Below are positions 22,579 to 22,603 of a DNA stretch of 22,603 nt, one piece after another. How positions within the stretch are numbered: the stretch's first letter is position 1; every line of letters starts with the position of its first letter. The position numbers and the translations under genes are program-made. Under the pieces are notes generated by a model. That model searched no databases, had not been told where the DNA came from, and worked only from the letters and a program-made list of their open reading frames with translations. The DNA is from Clostridia bacterium (lineage in GTDB: Bacteria > Bacillota > Clostridia > Lachnospirales > Cellulosilyticaceae), in contig JAQSYC010000016.1 of the NCBI GenBank assembly GCA_029256345.1, positions 1 to 22,603 of the forward strand. The letters are read 5' to 3'.

Positions 22579-22603
22579 CTTTGGTATAATATTTGCATGC
22601 GAA

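Overview
The window is about 22.6 kb of low-GC chromosomal DNA from a spore-forming member of the Clostridia (Bacillota). Evidence: strong AGGAGG-type ribosome binding sites, several GTG/TTG starts, the sporulation genes spoVT, yabP and yabQ, paired Lon-type proteases (one LonB-like), a DUF4364 gene, and tRNA genes without an encoded CCA. The gene order resembles Lachnospirales such as Cellulosilyticum, but the genus is an inference. Most of the DNA is core chromosome. I see no CRISPR array, prophage or complete insertion sequence.

Layout. (1) 43-2145, minus: a PhoP/PhoR-type two-component pair. (2) 2395-4406, plus: an unrecognised protein, a YtqA/MnmL-type radical SAM enzyme and a DUF4364 winged-helix protein, ending in a 24-bp bidirectional terminator that overlaps the last stop codon. 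(3) 4468-4620, minus: tRNA-Gly(GCC) and tRNA-Pro(TGG) behind a near-consensus promoter. (4) 4694-13155, minus: a protein quality-control block tig-clpP-clpX, then lonB-lon-engB and a small acidic protein of unknown function. A hairpin at the end of clpX and a possible RBS-sequestering leader before lonB suggest two transcription units. (5) 13415-15087: an unknown protein with two HTH-like segments behind a promoter flanked by a 12-bp inverted repeat, a DJ-1/PfpI protein and a CYTH-domain protein. (6) 15186-15788, minus: a tRNA array, transcribed in the order truncated Gly(TCC), His, Gln, Lys, Leu, His, Gln. The His-Gln pair is duplicated, and the first element is a broken tRNA-Gly that stops after the anticodon stem. 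(7) 15912-17059: the YfcE-type phosphoesterase and the RdgB/HAM1 nucleotide pyrophosphatase. (8) 17211-18794: prfB, read through a +1 programmed frameshift, followed by cheW. (9) 18891-18964: the initiator tRNA-fMet. (10) 19013-22351, minus: the conserved cluster spoVT, mazG, hup, rqcP(yabO), yabP, yabQ, divIC.

Together the genes cover nascent-chain folding (tig), ATP-dependent proteolysis (ClpXP, two Lon proteins), ribosome assembly (EngB), translation termination and rescue (RF2, RqcP), nucleotide-pool cleaning (RdgB, MazG), and sporulation or division (SpoVT, YabP, YabQ, DivIC). The best candidates for something new are small: the tRNA half-gene leading a duplicated tRNA array, a start sequence shared by two tRNA operons, the prfB recoding site with unusual spacing, two RNA leaders that may hide ribosome binding sites, and the unknown HTH-like protein with its palindromic upstream site. 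No clear undescribed multi-gene system was found.
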